A stretch of DNA of 64,000 bases from Sphingobium sp. V4 (GTDB lineage Bacteria; Pseudomonadota; Alphaproteobacteria; Sphingomonadales; Sphingomonadaceae), in NCBI RefSeq assembly GCF_029590555.1, contig NZ_CP081002.1, forward strand, positions 614,501 to 678,500, read 5' to 3'. A program made the position numbers and the translations under genes. This document shows positions 46,967-55,919 of the stretch, in pieces (the first letter of the stretch is position 1; every line of letters starts with the position of its first letter). Under the pieces are notes generated by a model. The model was not told the DNA's origin. It saw only the letters and a list, made by a program, of their open reading frames with translations, and ran no database searches.

Positions 46967-48315
46967 GCCACACCTCGCACATAGGCATCGACCGTGCCCG
47001 CACAGCCGATCTTGTCGTCGCCTTCAAGGTCCGCGAAGCGGGCGATGGTGTCGCGGATGGATGGCCCGGCATTGCCGCAGGCACAGGGCCGGTAATCAAG
47101 GGAAATCCTGTCGCCGGTGATGACCCCGCCCCAGCGTCCGTCGAGCGACAGGTCGAAGAAGGCGGCGCGTCCTTCGACCTCGCCCTGCCCATCGCGCGCG
47201 ACCAGCGCGTCGCCATCCCTGTCGAGGATCATCGGCACGATCCATGGCGGCACATGATAGCGTCCGCCCTCCCGGCATTTGGGCATCCCGCTGTTCAATT
47301 CCTGCATCGAGTAATTCTGGAAGTGCCGTCCTGCGGGAATGTTGAAGGTGTCATGGACGAATTGCTGATAATCATCGGGCAGTTGCGCGCGCTTGAGGCC
47401 TCCGCCGATGTAGATGCAGTTGTCCGGATTGAAGTCCTTGGCGCTGTAGCCGCGCTCGCGCACCTCTTTGGCGACATGGTAGAGCGCATTCCACATGCCC
47501 GCGATGTAGAGCTTGTCGGCGCGATGCTCGATCATCGCATCGGCCGCGAGATGGACGGCGCGGTCCATCGCCGCCTGCCGCACGCGCGACGTGTCCTCCA
47601 GTTCGGCAATGTCGCCGGGCCGCGCCGTTCCATCCACGATCGCCTTGCGCAGGACGACCATCCGAGTCAGCGATCCGACCGTGATCGGCGGTACGGGATA
47701 TTGGAACATGTCCTTGTCGGGATCGCCGAATGCTTCGCGCTGCGCGTCCCCGATGACCTCGTTCTTGGGCACCTTGGCGACCGGAGCCAGCCCCATGATG
47801 CGGCGGTCGCGGTTCGGCTGCACCCCCGATCCCCAGGCGAAGACATTGACCGTATCGATCTTCGACCAGTCCATGTCCGCCCGCGACGCGATCAGCATCG
47901 CCGACTTGCCGGTCGTGCCGCTGGAGCAGGAGACGAAATGACCGGCCGCCTGGAGCCGGTCGATCCACTCGTCGACATCCTTCACACCGTCGAGGTCGAC
48001 GCCCGTCACCGGATGGGCGGAGACAGTGTTCAGCCACTGGGTCAGTTTGTCCCAGCGCTCCTGCATCAGCCAGGCTTCGGGATAGCTTTTATAGGCGGTG
48101 TGCGGGAAGAGCAGCTTCACCGCGTCGTCGAGCGATCGCACCGCGTCGATGCCCGCCTCTCGCGCGCGGTGACCCAGCAGCCTGATGGCATCCTTCTTTT
48201 CCTGGAATCGCTCGTCGAGCGCCGCGATCTGCGCCGCGCGCAGTTCCTCATACGGAATGTTGAACCTGTAGTCCGAACTGACGAGTCCGGTCAGGCGGTC
48301 GGCCTGCACACCCAT
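46963..48315 (-). CDS. LuxE-like acyl-protein synthetase / ANL ligase
   Basis: 450-aa adenylate-forming protein similar to LuxE and phenylacetate-CoA ligases. The ATP motif is VSCSSGTTGKSAM. The C-terminal RPCACGNAGPSI holds Cys residues in the area where LuxE carries its acyl-accepting Cys. ATG 48315 has AAGGAG six bases upstream and removes an unlikely longer N terminus beginning MRIMHNE. It activates a carboxylic acid with ATP for the LuxC-like partner. It is divergent from a TetR gene. Confidence 0.78.
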   Translation of the reverse strand: MGVQADRLTGLVSSDYRFNIPYEELRAAQIAALDERFQEKKDAIRLLGHRAREAGIDAVRSLDDAVKLLFPHTAYKSYPEAWLMQERWDKLTQWLNTVSAHPVTGVDLDGVKDVDEWIDRLQAAGHFVSCSSGTTGKSAMLIASRADMDWSKIDTVNVFAWGSGVQPNRDRRIMGLAPVAKVPKNEVIGDAQREAFGDPDKDMFQYPVPPITVGSLTRMVVLRKAIVDGTARPGDIAELEDTSRVRQAAMDRAVHLAADAMIEHRADKLYIAGMWNALYHVAKEVRERGYSAKDFNPDNCIYIGGGLKRAQLPDDYQQFVHDTFNIPAGRHFQNYSMQELNSGMPKCREGGRYHVPPWIVPMILDRDGDALVARDGQGEVEGRAAFFDLSLDGRWGGVITGDRISLDYRPCACGNAGPSIRDTIARFADLEGDDKIGCAGTVDAYVRGVA

Positions 48316-48341
48316 ATCCTGCTCCTTGCCTTCGCGATCCT

Positions 48342-48358
48342 GGTGCATTAATAGCACC
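48342..48358. promoter_or_regulatory. Palindrome between LuxE-like gene and TetR gene
   Basis: GGTGC and GCACC arms separated by seven A/T bases (ATTAATA) form a 17-bp inverted repeat in the 90-bp divergent region. Size and position suit a TetR-type operator that would control both the regulator and the acid reductase operon. Confidence 0.45.
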
Positions 48359-48405
48359 TGATACGTTTCATTATGCATGATTCGCAAAATCCGGCAAGGG
48401 CCATA

Positions 48406-49065
48406 ATGATGCTGGTCATGGACACTCTCTCATCGCAGCGCGCCGGACGCGCCGGACGCCCCACCCGCGAACAGGCGCAGGCGCGCCAGGCCGAACTGCT
48501 GGACACGGCGCTCGACATGTTTCTCGATCGTGGGTTCGAACTGACGACGATGGAAGGCATCGCCGCTGCCGTCGGCATGACCAAGCGGACCATCTATGCC
48601 CGCTACGCCGAGAAATCGGCTCTCTTCCTGGCCGCGGTCACGCGCGCGATCGAACGCACGGCGACGACGACGGCCGAACTGCACGCGGTCGAGAGCGCGG
48701 ATCTGGAAGCCACGTTGATCGCGGTGGCCCGACTGCGCATCGCCGATCTCTCGACCGTCGATGGCGTGCGATTGCGGCGGATCATCACCACCGAATCCTA
48801 CCGGTTCCCGGAAATACTGATGCTGTCATACGACCAGGGTGCGCGTCCGCTGGCGGATTTTCTGGCCGACCTTCTGCGCCGCCACGATAGCGCCGGGGCG
48901 ATTTGCGTGGAGCGGCCGGACATGGCAGCCAGTCTTTTCATGACCATGGTCCTGGGCGGGCCGGTGCGGCTGATCGCATCGCCCCAGGCAATGAGTCCGG
49001 CAGAGATCGATGAATGGGTCGGGGCAGCGGTCCGCCTGTTCCTCAATGGCGTCACAAGAAGATGA
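48406..49065 (+). CDS. TetR/AcrR-family regulator
   Basis: 219-aa repressor. After a basic N terminus (GRAGRPTREQAQAR) comes the HTH LTTMEGIAAAVGMTKRTIY, and the C-terminal ligand domain resembles AefR/TetR_C types. Several in-frame ATGs exist (48373, 48406, 48409, 48418); ATG 48406 is preferred because AAGGG lies five bases before it. It is divergent from the LuxE-like gene and followed by an MFS gene, so it probably senses a pathway intermediate. Confidence 0.87.
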   Translation: MMLVMDTLSSQRAGRAGRPTREQAQARQAELLDTALDMFLDRGFELTTMEGIAAAVGMTKRTIYARYAEKSALFLAAVTRAIERTATTTAELHAVESADLEATLIAVARLRIADLSTVDGVRLRRIITTESYRFPEILMLSYDQGARPLADFLADLLRRHDSAGAICVERPDMAASLFMTMVLGGPVRLIASPQAMSPAEIDEWVGAAVRLFLNGVTRR

Positions 49066-49081
49066 CAGACAGGAGACGAGG

Positions 49082-50296
49082 ATGGGATCGGCCTATTGGG
49101 GCGAGTTGCGGACGCATTGGCGTCCGCTGCTCGCCGCGACGATGGGACTTGGCTTTGGCATAGGCCTGTCCGCCTATACGATGAGCCTGTTCGCGCCCCA
49201 GTTGATCGGCGAGTTCGGCTGGGAAAGATCGCAATTCGCGCTGCTGGGCAGTTTCGGGATGCTGATGCTGGTGATGCAGCCGATCACCGGCCGGTTGACC
49301 GACCGTTTCGGCGTCCGCGCCGTGTCCGCGGTCGGCGTGCTGGCGGGTCCGGTCGCCTATATCGGCTTCGCCATGCAACCGGGCGACATCCGTTCCTTCT
49401 TCGCCATTGCCGTGGTGCAGATCATCCTCGGGACACTGACCACCTCGCCGGTCTATACTCGCGTCGTCGCGGAACGGTTCGAGCGGGCCCGCGGCCTGGC
49501 CTTTTCCATCGTCATGACCGGCCCGCCGCTGGTAGGCGCGCTGATTGCGCCGATGCTGGGCGGATTCATCGAAAACGAGGGCTGGCGCGCTGGCTATTTG
49601 CTGCTGGGTTGCGTGACCCTGATATTCGGGCTGATCGCGGTAATGATGACGCCGGCGCATGTCGGCGTCCACGAAATCGAAGGCTCGCCCCGAGCCCGGC
49701 CCGGCTATGGCGCCATCGTCCGCAACCCGGCCTTCTGGCTGCTGATCGCGGCGATGATATTGGTCAATTTCCCGCAGGGCCTCGCGTCCGCGCAGATGAA
49801 GCTGGTGCTGATGGACAGCGGCGCGCCTTCGCAGACCGCGACGTGGCTGATCTCCATCTACGCGGTCGGCGTGCTGATCGGCCGGTTCGCCTGCGGCCTG
49901 TCGCTCGACCGGATGCCGCCGCATCATGTCGCCGCGCTGGCTTTGTCGATGCCGGCGATCGGCATGGCGCTGCTGGCGTCGTCGATCGATGCCCCCTTCG
50001 TCCTGGCTCTGTCTGTCGCGATGATGGGAATGGCGCAGGGCGCCGAGGGCGACATCGCCGCCTATCTCGTATCGCGCCGCTTCGGCCTGGGCGTGTTCAG
50101 CCTGATCATGGGCTTTGTCGGCGCGTCGATCGCAGGCGGCGCGGCATTGGGATCGCTGACGCTCAGCCTGACGCTCAGCCTGTGGGACAGTTACGCCCCG
50201 TTCCTGGCGCTGAGCGCCTGCATCACCATCGTCGGCGCAAGCCTGTTTCTGGCATTGGGGCGTGGTCCCTGCAACTTGGAGGTCGTGCGCGCATGA
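49082..50296 (+). CDS. MFS transporter
   Basis: 404-aa 12-helix transporter, of the type related to oxalate/formate and monocarboxylate carriers. The TM2-3 loop motif is GRLTDRFGVRAVS and the symmetric one is GRFACGLSLDRMPP. ATG 49082 has AGGAG at 49071-49075. It is 16 bp downstream of the TetR gene and ATGA-coupled to an SDR gene, so it is likely to carry a substrate or product of the same pathway. Confidence 0.88.
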   Translation: MGSAYWGELRTHWRPLLAATMGLGFGIGLSAYTMSLFAPQLIGEFGWERSQFALLGSFGMLMLVMQPITGRLTDRFGVRAVSAVGVLAGPVAYIGFAMQPGDIRSFFAIAVVQIILGTLTTSPVYTRVVAERFERARGLAFSIVMTGPPLVGALIAPMLGGFIENEGWRAGYLLLGCVTLIFGLIAVMMTPAHVGVHEIEGSPRARPGYGAIVRNPAFWLLIAAMILVNFPQGLASAQMKLVLMDSGAPSQTATWLISIYAVGVLIGRFACGLSLDRMPPHHVAALALSMPAIGMALLASSIDAPFVLALSVAMMGMAQGAEGDIAAYLVSRRFGLGVFSLIMGFVGASIAGGAALGSLTLSLTLSLWDSYAPFLALSACITIVGASLFLALGRGPCNLEVVRA

Positions 50297-51156
50297 GCGG
50301 GACAAAGAAAGTAGCCGTGGTCTCGGGCGCAAGCGCGGGCATCGGCAAGGCAGCGGCGCGCGCGCTGCTGCAACAGGGATGGCGGGTGATCGGCGTCGGC
50401 CGCGATCCGGAGCGCTGCGCTGCGGCGGCAGCGGAATTGTCCGCCCTGCCCGACGCCGATTTCACCATGGTTCAGGCCGACATGGCGCTGCTGGCGGAAA
50501 CGGCGCGGGCGGCGGCGGACGTCGCGGCGCTGACACCGCACATCGACGCGCTGCTCAACAATGCCGGGGGCGTCCATGCCGAACGCGTCATCACGCCCGA
50601 AGGGCATGAGGCGACCTTCGCGTCCAATCATCTCGCGCCCTTCCTGCTTACGCGCAAGCTGATGCCGCAACTGGAGGCGGCGGCGGCACGGTCAGCGCCA
50701 GGCACGGTGCGGGTGGTCGCGACATCCTCCACCGGGCATGAACATTGCGACGGCATCCATTGGGATGACCTGACCTTCGCGGAGGGCTTTGTCGGCGGCG
50801 CCGCCTATTGCCATGCGAAGCTGGCCAACATCCTCTTCACGCGCGAACTGGCGCGCCGCACGCGCGGCAGCGGCATCGTCGCCCACGCCATGCATCCCGG
50901 GGTCGTGGCGAGCAATTTCGCGACCCACTGCGACGCGCCGATGCGCGCCTATATGGAATCGATCGCCGATCGCGCGCTGACGCCAGAGCAGGCCGCCGAC
51001 ACGCTGGTCTGGCTGGCAAGCGCGCAAGAGCCGGGGCGATCGAGCGGACGCTATTTCCACCAGCGCGCCGAACTCACCCCCTCGGCGACGGCACGGGATG
51101 ACGAAGCGGCGGGCCGGCTCTGGGCAATCAGCGAGGCGCTGGTGGAGCGCTATTGA
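50293..51156 (+). CDS. Short-chain dehydrogenase (retinol dehydrogenase-like)
   Basis: 287-aa SDR with SGASAGIGKAAARALLQQGW as the cofactor motif, LLNNAGGVHAE, catalytic Ser in VVATSSTGHEH, and YCHAKLAN as Tyr-x-x-x-Lys. The GRDPE after beta2 points to NADP. The arrangement is that of retinol dehydrogenase/WW-oxidoreductase-like SDRs that act on hydrophobic alcohols. The true start ATG 50293 overlaps the MFS stop; the much longer open reading upstream is only a shadow of the MFS gene. The 3' end overlaps the next, convergent gene by 7 bp. Confidence 0.86.
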   Translation: MSGTKKVAVVSGASAGIGKAAARALLQQGWRVIGVGRDPERCAAAAAELSALPDADFTMVQADMALLAETARAAADVAALTPHIDALLNNAGGVHAERVITPEGHEATFASNHLAPFLLTRKLMPQLEAAAARSAPGTVRVVATSSTGHEHCDGIHWDDLTFAEGFVGGAAYCHAKLANILFTRELARRTRGSGIVAHAMHPGVVASNFATHCDAPMRAYMESIADRALTPEQAADTLVWLASAQEPGRSSGRYFHQRAELTPSATARDDEAAGRLWAISEALVERY

Positions 51157-52193
51157 AAGCGCGCCACGATCTGGGGCAGGTCGACCGTAGTGCGAATACC
51201 AGGTGGCGCTTCGCATAGCGCGGGCACGGCGTTGACCGCACGATGGGCGGTCAGGCCGGGCGTGAATGCGGCATAATTCTCTGGCGCGACGGGAAAGGAG
51301 ACGGCGACATCGAGCGGCGTATCGCCCTCTACCCGGATGCGCCATCCCGAAGGCCGCAGCGCCCAGTCGTCCCGATCGATCTCGCGTCCGCAATACCAAT
51401 TGGCGCGGAACCGCAGGCGCACCTTGCCCTGATGCGACCCGGAAACGGTAATCCGCTGCGCCGCGACCGTGCCGACAGGCACGATGCCGGCCGCGATCGG
51501 GATGTCCCGAGTGGCGGCGCCAAATTCGCCCGTCGCGTCCCAATCATCGATGGCAATGCCGGTGGCATCCGCCAGCTGGGCGAGCGATCCGGCAAAATCC
51601 TGTTTCACATGCGCGATCTGGCGGGGATCGAAGGCGCCCGGCTGCCGGCCGAAGCCCATGACATCGAACAGCAGCGCGGGTGAATCGCGGCTCGCCAGAT
51701 CGGCATATTCGTCGATCGTCAGGCATTCGAGCCGGCGGGACAGCGACAGCAGCGGCAAGGGCAATGCCTCGGTCACGAAACCGGGACTGGAGCCGGTGCT
51801 GTAGAGCGACGCGCTGCCCGCTTGGCAGGCCGTTTCGATGCGCTCCCGCACGTCGCGCGCCATGCCCGCGGGATGATGGAAATCGCCACGGGTGGTGACG
51901 ATATTCTTGCCCGATTCGAGCAGGCGGCACAGTTCGTCCAGGTCGGTGCCCTGCCGCATGTAGAGGACGCAATCGGCGGGCGTCGCGACCAGATCGTCAA
52001 CCGAGTTGGTCGCCGTGATTCCGCACCGGGGCAGCCCGGCCAGTTCGCCCGCGTCCCGGCCGGCCTTGGCGTCAGAACTGACCCACAGTCCGGCAAGGTC
52101 CAGCAGCGGATGCTCGATCACCGATCGCAGCGCGCGCAATCCGACATTGCCTGTCGCCCACTGGATCACGCGATAGCGTCTGCCGCCAGTCAT
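51150..52193 (-). CDS. DapB-like NAD(P)-dependent dehydrogenase
   Basis: 347-aa protein with an N-terminal dihydrodipicolinate reductase-type Rossmann fold (RVIQWATGNVGLRALRSV) and a C-terminal domain like 2,4-diaminopentanoate dehydrogenase. YSTGSSPGFVTEALPLPL is a family segment. The GGGAG six bases upstream of ATG 52193 supports the start. Members of this group occur in mycobacterial and sphingomonad steroid/lipid gene clusters, mostly without an assigned reaction. The substrate is unknown. Confidence 0.78.
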   Translation of the reverse strand: MTGGRRYRVIQWATGNVGLRALRSVIEHPLLDLAGLWVSSDAKAGRDAGELAGLPRCGITATNSVDDLVATPADCVLYMRQGTDLDELCRLLESGKNIVTTRGDFHHPAGMARDVRERIETACQAGSASLYSTGSSPGFVTEALPLPLLSLSRRLECLTIDEYADLASRDSPALLFDVMGFGRQPGAFDPRQIAHVKQDFAGSLAQLADATGIAIDDWDATGEFGAATRDIPIAAGIVPVGTVAAQRITVSGSHQGKVRLRFRANWYCGREIDRDDWALRPSGWRIRVEGDTPLDVAVSFPVAPENYAAFTPGLTAHRAVNAVPALCEAPPGIRTTVDLPQIVARFQ

Positions 52194-52244
52194 CTTGCTC
52201 TCCCTTTGCTGTTGCCGGTCGGATTTTCCTGCGGAGCCGTGCGG

Positions 52245-53882
52245 TCACGGGCCGATATAGCCCAGCCCTTCCTGCCGGGGATCGGGCGAGTCCGACCGCC
52301 AGCGCACCGAGCCGAAGGGACGTTCCAGCCGCCGGCGCACGCGCAATCCGCCGGGACTGCGATCGAAGGATTGCGCTCTGGACTGGGCCGCCTTGTCGGC
52401 CTGGGTAAAGCGTTCGCGCATGTGGAGATAGTCGCCCCAGGTGGGGCATTGATAGCGTTCGGTCCAGAGCGCCGGATCGGCGATGTCGCGGGCGAGCGAC
52501 CAGTTGAAGCCACCGTTGCGGAGCCGGGTGCGCTGCACGTCCAGCATCGTTCCATAGAAGTCGCGGGCATCCGCCGGATCGACGTCATAGTCGATCTCGA
52601 TGACGACCGGGCCGGAGCGGCGGGTCAGCGCGAGTCCGACTTCCGGTTCGTTGCGCAGGACGAACGGCTCGACATCGCTTTCGTCCGGTTCGGGCAGGGG
52701 CAGCAACCAGCCGACCAGCGGCGTGGCGGCAAGCGCCAGTCCCGAAAGATACAGGGCCATGTCCACCGACAGTCGAACCGCGACGGCGCCCCACAAAGCC
52801 GCGCCGATGGCGATGCCACCCGTCAGCGCGGAGGAAAAGAGCGAGAGGGCGCGGGCAGTCACCCAGCGCGGCGCGGAAAGCTGCACCGAGACATTGAACA
52901 GTGCAATGGTGAAGATGTTCGCGCCCCCCGCCACCGCCAGTGCAAGGCAGGTAAGGGGAATATTCCGGCTGAACCCCGCCAGCGCCAGCGCGCCGCCGCC
53001 CAGGAGAGCCAGCACGAGAACCAGTGCCTGCGTCCCGAAATGATCGCGCAGCGGACCGATCAACAGCGCGCCACCCACGGCGCCCACTCCGCTGGCACCC
53101 AGCAGCACGCCATAGAGGGCGGCATCCCCGCCCAGGAGATCCTTTGCCACCAGCGGCGAGAGGGCGGCGGCCGACGCGCCGGCCAGACCGAACAGGAAGG
53201 CACGCGCCAGAACGGTGCGGATCGGCCCGGCGTGCAGGGCGTAGCGGACGCCCGAAACGATCGCCCGATGCACCTGTTCGGGCGGAAGCCGGGCGGGCAT
53301 GGGCGTCCGCCGCCACAGGAAGAAGGCGAGAAGCAGCGGCAGGTAGCAGAGCGCGTTGACCGCAAAGGCGGCCTGTGCGCCGGCCGCCAGCACGATCGCT
53401 CCGCCGATCGCCGGGCCGAAGCTGCGCGCCACATTGTAGCTGATCGTGCCGAGCGCGATTGCCGCGGGCAGATGCGGCGCGCCAACCTGTTCGCTGATCG
53501 AGGATTGCCAGGCTGGCGAATAGAGCGCCACACCCGCCCCGATCAGGAAACAAAAGGCCAGGATCGTCCAGGGCGTGGCATAACCCATGGCGCCCAGCAG
53601 CGTCAGCAGCGCGGCGCAAAGGCTGGAAAAGACGAGGCCCGCCATTGCGATCCGACGCCGGTCGAACATGTCGGCCAGCGCGCCCGCCGGCACGGCGACC
53701 AGCATCAGCGGCGCCATCAGCGCCGTCTGGACGAGCGCCACCATGCCCGCCGACTGGGTCAGCCGCACCATGTCCCACGCCGCCCCCACGCCCAGGATGA
53801 GCTGGCCGAAATTGGACAGCAGGCTGGCGATCCAGATGCGCCGGAAGACCGGTTCGCGCAGCGGTGCGAAGCTGCCCGCCAT
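52245..53882 (-). CDS. MFS transporter with C-terminal ABM-like domain (MFS_3/EntS type)
   Basis: 545-aa protein. About 400 residues form a 12-helix EntS-like major facilitator (GALADMFDRRRIAMAG as the TM2-3 motif). A soluble tail of about 130 residues (starting near VVIEIDYDVDPADARDFYG, with TWGDYLHMRERFTQAD) resembles the antibiotic-monooxygenase-like ferredoxin fold. ATG 53882, with AAGGAG nine bases upstream, is preferred over ATG 53909. It may export a toxic intermediate. It is divergent from the thiolase gene. Confidence 0.85.
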   Translation of the reverse strand: MAGSFAPLREPVFRRIWIASLLSNFGQLILGVGAAWDMVRLTQSAGMVALVQTALMAPLMLVAVPAGALADMFDRRRIAMAGLVFSSLCAALLTLLGAMGYATPWTILAFCFLIGAGVALYSPAWQSSISEQVGAPHLPAAIALGTISYNVARSFGPAIGGAIVLAAGAQAAFAVNALCYLPLLLAFFLWRRTPMPARLPPEQVHRAIVSGVRYALHAGPIRTVLARAFLFGLAGASAAALSPLVAKDLLGGDAALYGVLLGASGVGAVGGALLIGPLRDHFGTQALVLVLALLGGGALALAGFSRNIPLTCLALAVAGGANIFTIALFNVSVQLSAPRWVTARALSLFSSALTGGIAIGAALWGAVAVRLSVDMALYLSGLALAATPLVGWLLPLPEPDESDVEPFVLRNEPEVGLALTRRSGPVVIEIDYDVDPADARDFYGTMLDVQRTRLRNGGFNWSLARDIADPALWTERYQCPTWGDYLHMRERFTQADKAAQSRAQSFDRSPGGLRVRRRLERPFGSVRWRSDSPDPRQEGLGYIGP

Positions 53883-53961
53883 AGTCGGTTTCTCCTTCGA
53901 AGGCGGCACATTGGGGCGACGGCGGGCCGATCGTCCATCCTCCTGGAGCCGCCTTGTCCAT

Positions 53962-53979
53962 CAATCGCCCGCGCGATTG
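53962..53979. promoter_or_regulatory. Perfect palindrome in MFS/thiolase divergent region
   Basis: CAATCGC and GCGATTG arms separated by CCGC (18 bp in all), placed 79 bp from the MFS start and 71 bp from the thiolase start. Suitable size for a dimeric repressor such as the MarR protein encoded 1.4 kb away; the link is inferred. Confidence 0.45.
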
Positions 53980-54049
53980 GCTTCGCGGTGGCACCGCGCG
54001 GCTGATCCATGCGATAGCCAGGGCAAGAGAGAAGCATGGGAGAAGAGCA

Positions 54050-55306
54050 TTGGCCGACGCCTTCATCATCGACGCCGTCCGCACGCCGCGCAGCATCGGC
54101 AAGGTCGGCAAGGGCGCGCTCTCGCACATGCATCCACAGCATGTCGCCGCAACGGTGCTGCGCGCCGTCCGCGATCGTAATGGCATCGATACCGCCAATG
54201 TCGATGACGTGATCTGGGGCACGAGCGCGCAGATGGGCTTGCAAGGCGGCGACATGGGCCGGATGGCGGCGCTCGACGCGGGCTATGACATTCGGGCGTC
54301 GGGCGTGACGCTGGACCGTTTCTGCGGCAGCGGTCTGACCGCCACCAATCTCGCCGCCGGGCAGATCATGGCCGGGATGGAAGATCTGGTCGTGGCAGGC
54401 GGGACCGAGATGATGTCGCACGTCAATGCCTATGGTCAGGCGCTGCGGGAGGCAGGCGTGAAGTCCGTCGGCGGGCTGGGCACGGGCAATCTGCGGTTGC
54501 AGGCTCGGCACCCCCAGTCGAACCAGGGCGTGGCGGCGGATGCGATCGCCGCGATGGAGGGGATCGGACGCGAGCAACTGGACGCCTTTGGCGCTGAAAG
54601 TCAGCGTCGTGCGGCGGTCGCGATCGCCGAAGGGCGGTTCGCGCGATCGACGGTTCCGGTCGTCGACGATGACGGCGCTGTCATCCTGGATCGCGAGGAA
54701 TATCCCCGGCCGGGCACGACGGCCGAGCAGCTGGCGGAACTCAAGCCGGCCTTCGCCTCCTTCATCGACATGCCCTCGCGCCCGGACGGGCCGACCTTTC
54801 GCCAGCTCATCAACCAGAAATATCCCGACCTGGCGATCGAGCCGCTGCACCATGCCGGCACCTCTTCCGGCGTGGTCGACGGGGCGGCGGCGATCCTGCT
54901 GGCGTCGGGCGACTATGCCCGTCGCACCGGCCTGAAGCCGCGCGCCCGGATCGTCGCTACCGCCAATATGGGCGATTGCCCGACGCTGATGCTGAACGGC
55001 CCGGTTCCCGCCGCACGCAAGGTGCTCGCGAAGGCGGGGCTGACCAAGGACGATATCGACGTCTGGGAAGTGAATGAAGCCTTCGCCGTCGTGACGGAGA
55101 AGTTCATCCGCGATATGGAGATCGACCGGACCCGGCTCAATCCCAATGGCGGCGCCATCGCGCTGGGCCACCCCATCGGGGCGACAGGCGCGGTGCTGAT
55201 CGGCACGGCGCTGGACGAACTGGAACGCAGCGGAGGACGTTATGGCCTCATCACCATGTGCGCCGCGGGCGGCATGGCACCGGCGATCATCATCGAACGT
55301 GTCTGA
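54050..55306 (+). CDS. Acetyl-CoA C-acyltransferase (thiolase)
   Basis: 418-aa thiolase. The acyl-binding Cys is in LDRFCGSGLTATNLA, NEAFAV lies in VWEVNEAFAVV, His is in ALGHPIGATGA, and the second Cys in MCAAGG. It probably releases acetyl- or propionyl-CoA in beta-oxidation. The chosen start is TTG 54050, which gives LADAFIIDAVRTP, the standard thiolase beginning, and has GGGAGAAG just upstream. An earlier ATG at 53954 would add 32 residues of poor resemblance to the family. Confidence 0.9.
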   Translation: MADAFIIDAVRTPRSIGKVGKGALSHMHPQHVAATVLRAVRDRNGIDTANVDDVIWGTSAQMGLQGGDMGRMAALDAGYDIRASGVTLDRFCGSGLTATNLAAGQIMAGMEDLVVAGGTEMMSHVNAYGQALREAGVKSVGGLGTGNLRLQARHPQSNQGVAADAIAAMEGIGREQLDAFGAESQRRAAVAIAEGRFARSTVPVVDDDGAVILDREEYPRPGTTAEQLAELKPAFASFIDMPSRPDGPTFRQLINQKYPDLAIEPLHHAGTSSGVVDGAAAILLASGDYARRTGLKPRARIVATANMGDCPTLMLNGPVPAARKVLAKAGLTKDDIDVWEVNEAFAVVTEKFIRDMEIDRTRLNPNGGAIALGHPIGATGAVLIGTALDELERSGGRYGLITMCAAGGMAPAIIIERV

Positions 55307-55391
55307 TCCCGGCAATCCGCCTGTGACCGGCTGCGTTTCGCAGGACGAGCTTTCTTTCGTTTCGCCGCGATGGCGCTATGCTGCGCGCACG

Positions 55392-55856
55392 ATGGCAAAA
55401 CCGATCGACGAGCTGCTGGCCGAAGACCCCACCGCGCTGATGCGCAACGCATCCCTGAAACTGACCGTGATCGCGCGGCAGTTGCGCGCACATTTCGACC
55501 AGAGCGTCGTGCGGCTGGGCGTAACCCGGTCGCAATGGACGGTGATCGCAGCGGTCGCCCGCTATCCCGGATCGACCCAGCGCACGATCGCGACCATGCT
55601 GGAGATTGCCGAAGCATCGGCCGGCCGGCTGATCGACCGGCTGTGCGCCGACGGGTTGCTGGAACGGCGGCCCAAGGATGACGATCGCCGCGCCCATGCC
55701 GTCTATCTGACCGACGCGGGACAGGCGATCACGTCGAAACTGGCGGCGATCGCGCGCGCCAACGAGGAGGTCGCCTTTGCCGGCTTCGACGGCGACGACC
55801 TGCGGCGCTTCAACGCGCTGCTGGACACGATCTCCGAGAATATCTCGAAAGGCTGA
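55392..55856 (+). CDS. MarR-family regulator
   Basis: 154-aa winged-helix regulator. RSQWTVIAAVARYPGSTQRTIATML and AEASAGRLIDRLCADGLLERR form the recognition region, followed by the wing KDDDRRAHAVYLT. ATG 55392 gives the normal MarR length. TATGCT at 55377-55382 could be its -10, which would make a very short leader. Likely controls neighbouring CoA-pathway genes by sensing an acyl-CoA or aromatic acid; inferred. Confidence 0.87.
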   Translation: MAKPIDELLAEDPTALMRNASLKLTVIARQLRAHFDQSVVRLGVTRSQWTVIAAVARYPGSTQRTIATMLEIAEASAGRLIDRLCADGLLERRPKDDDRRAHAVYLTDAGQAITSKLAAIARANEEVAFAGFDGDDLRRFNALLDTISENISKG

Positions 55857-55866
55857 GCCCAAACGC

Positions 55867-55899
55867 AAAAGGGGCCGCTCCGATGGAGCGGCCCCTTTT
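55867..55899. terminator. Bidirectional intrinsic terminator
   Basis: A perfect 14-bp stem, arms 55867-55880 (AAAAGGGGCCGCTC) and 55886-55899, loop CGATG, with A and T runs at its two ends. It lies between the MarR gene (+) and the small secreted protein gene (-), so it can end transcription from both sides. Confidence 0.9.
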
Positions 55900-55919
55900 G
55901 TCTTGCTGCCTCCAAAATA

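Noticed and set aside
45107..46984. 625-codon open frame on the + strand opposite the LuxC-like gene
   Set aside because: Antisense shadow; the - strand has the coherent LuxC-like protein with an active-site Cys.
45542..48315. A bioluminescence (lux) operon
   Set aside because: Only luxC/luxE-like genes are present; no luxA, luxB or luxD gene is seen.
49096..50292. Upstream extension of the SDR at 50293 to give a 686-aa protein
   Set aside because: The extra part is an out-of-frame reading of the MFS gene. The SDR begins naturally at ATG 50293, overlapping the MFS stop.
49052..50332. Long - strand open frame opposite the MFS gene
   Set aside because: Antisense shadow with compositional bias; the + strand reading has 12 membrane segments and MFS loop motifs.
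51822..54005. 727-codon open frame on the + strand
   Set aside because: It runs antisense through the DapB-like and MFS genes. The translated sequence is low-complexity Arg/Gln/Gly-rich and lacks any domain.
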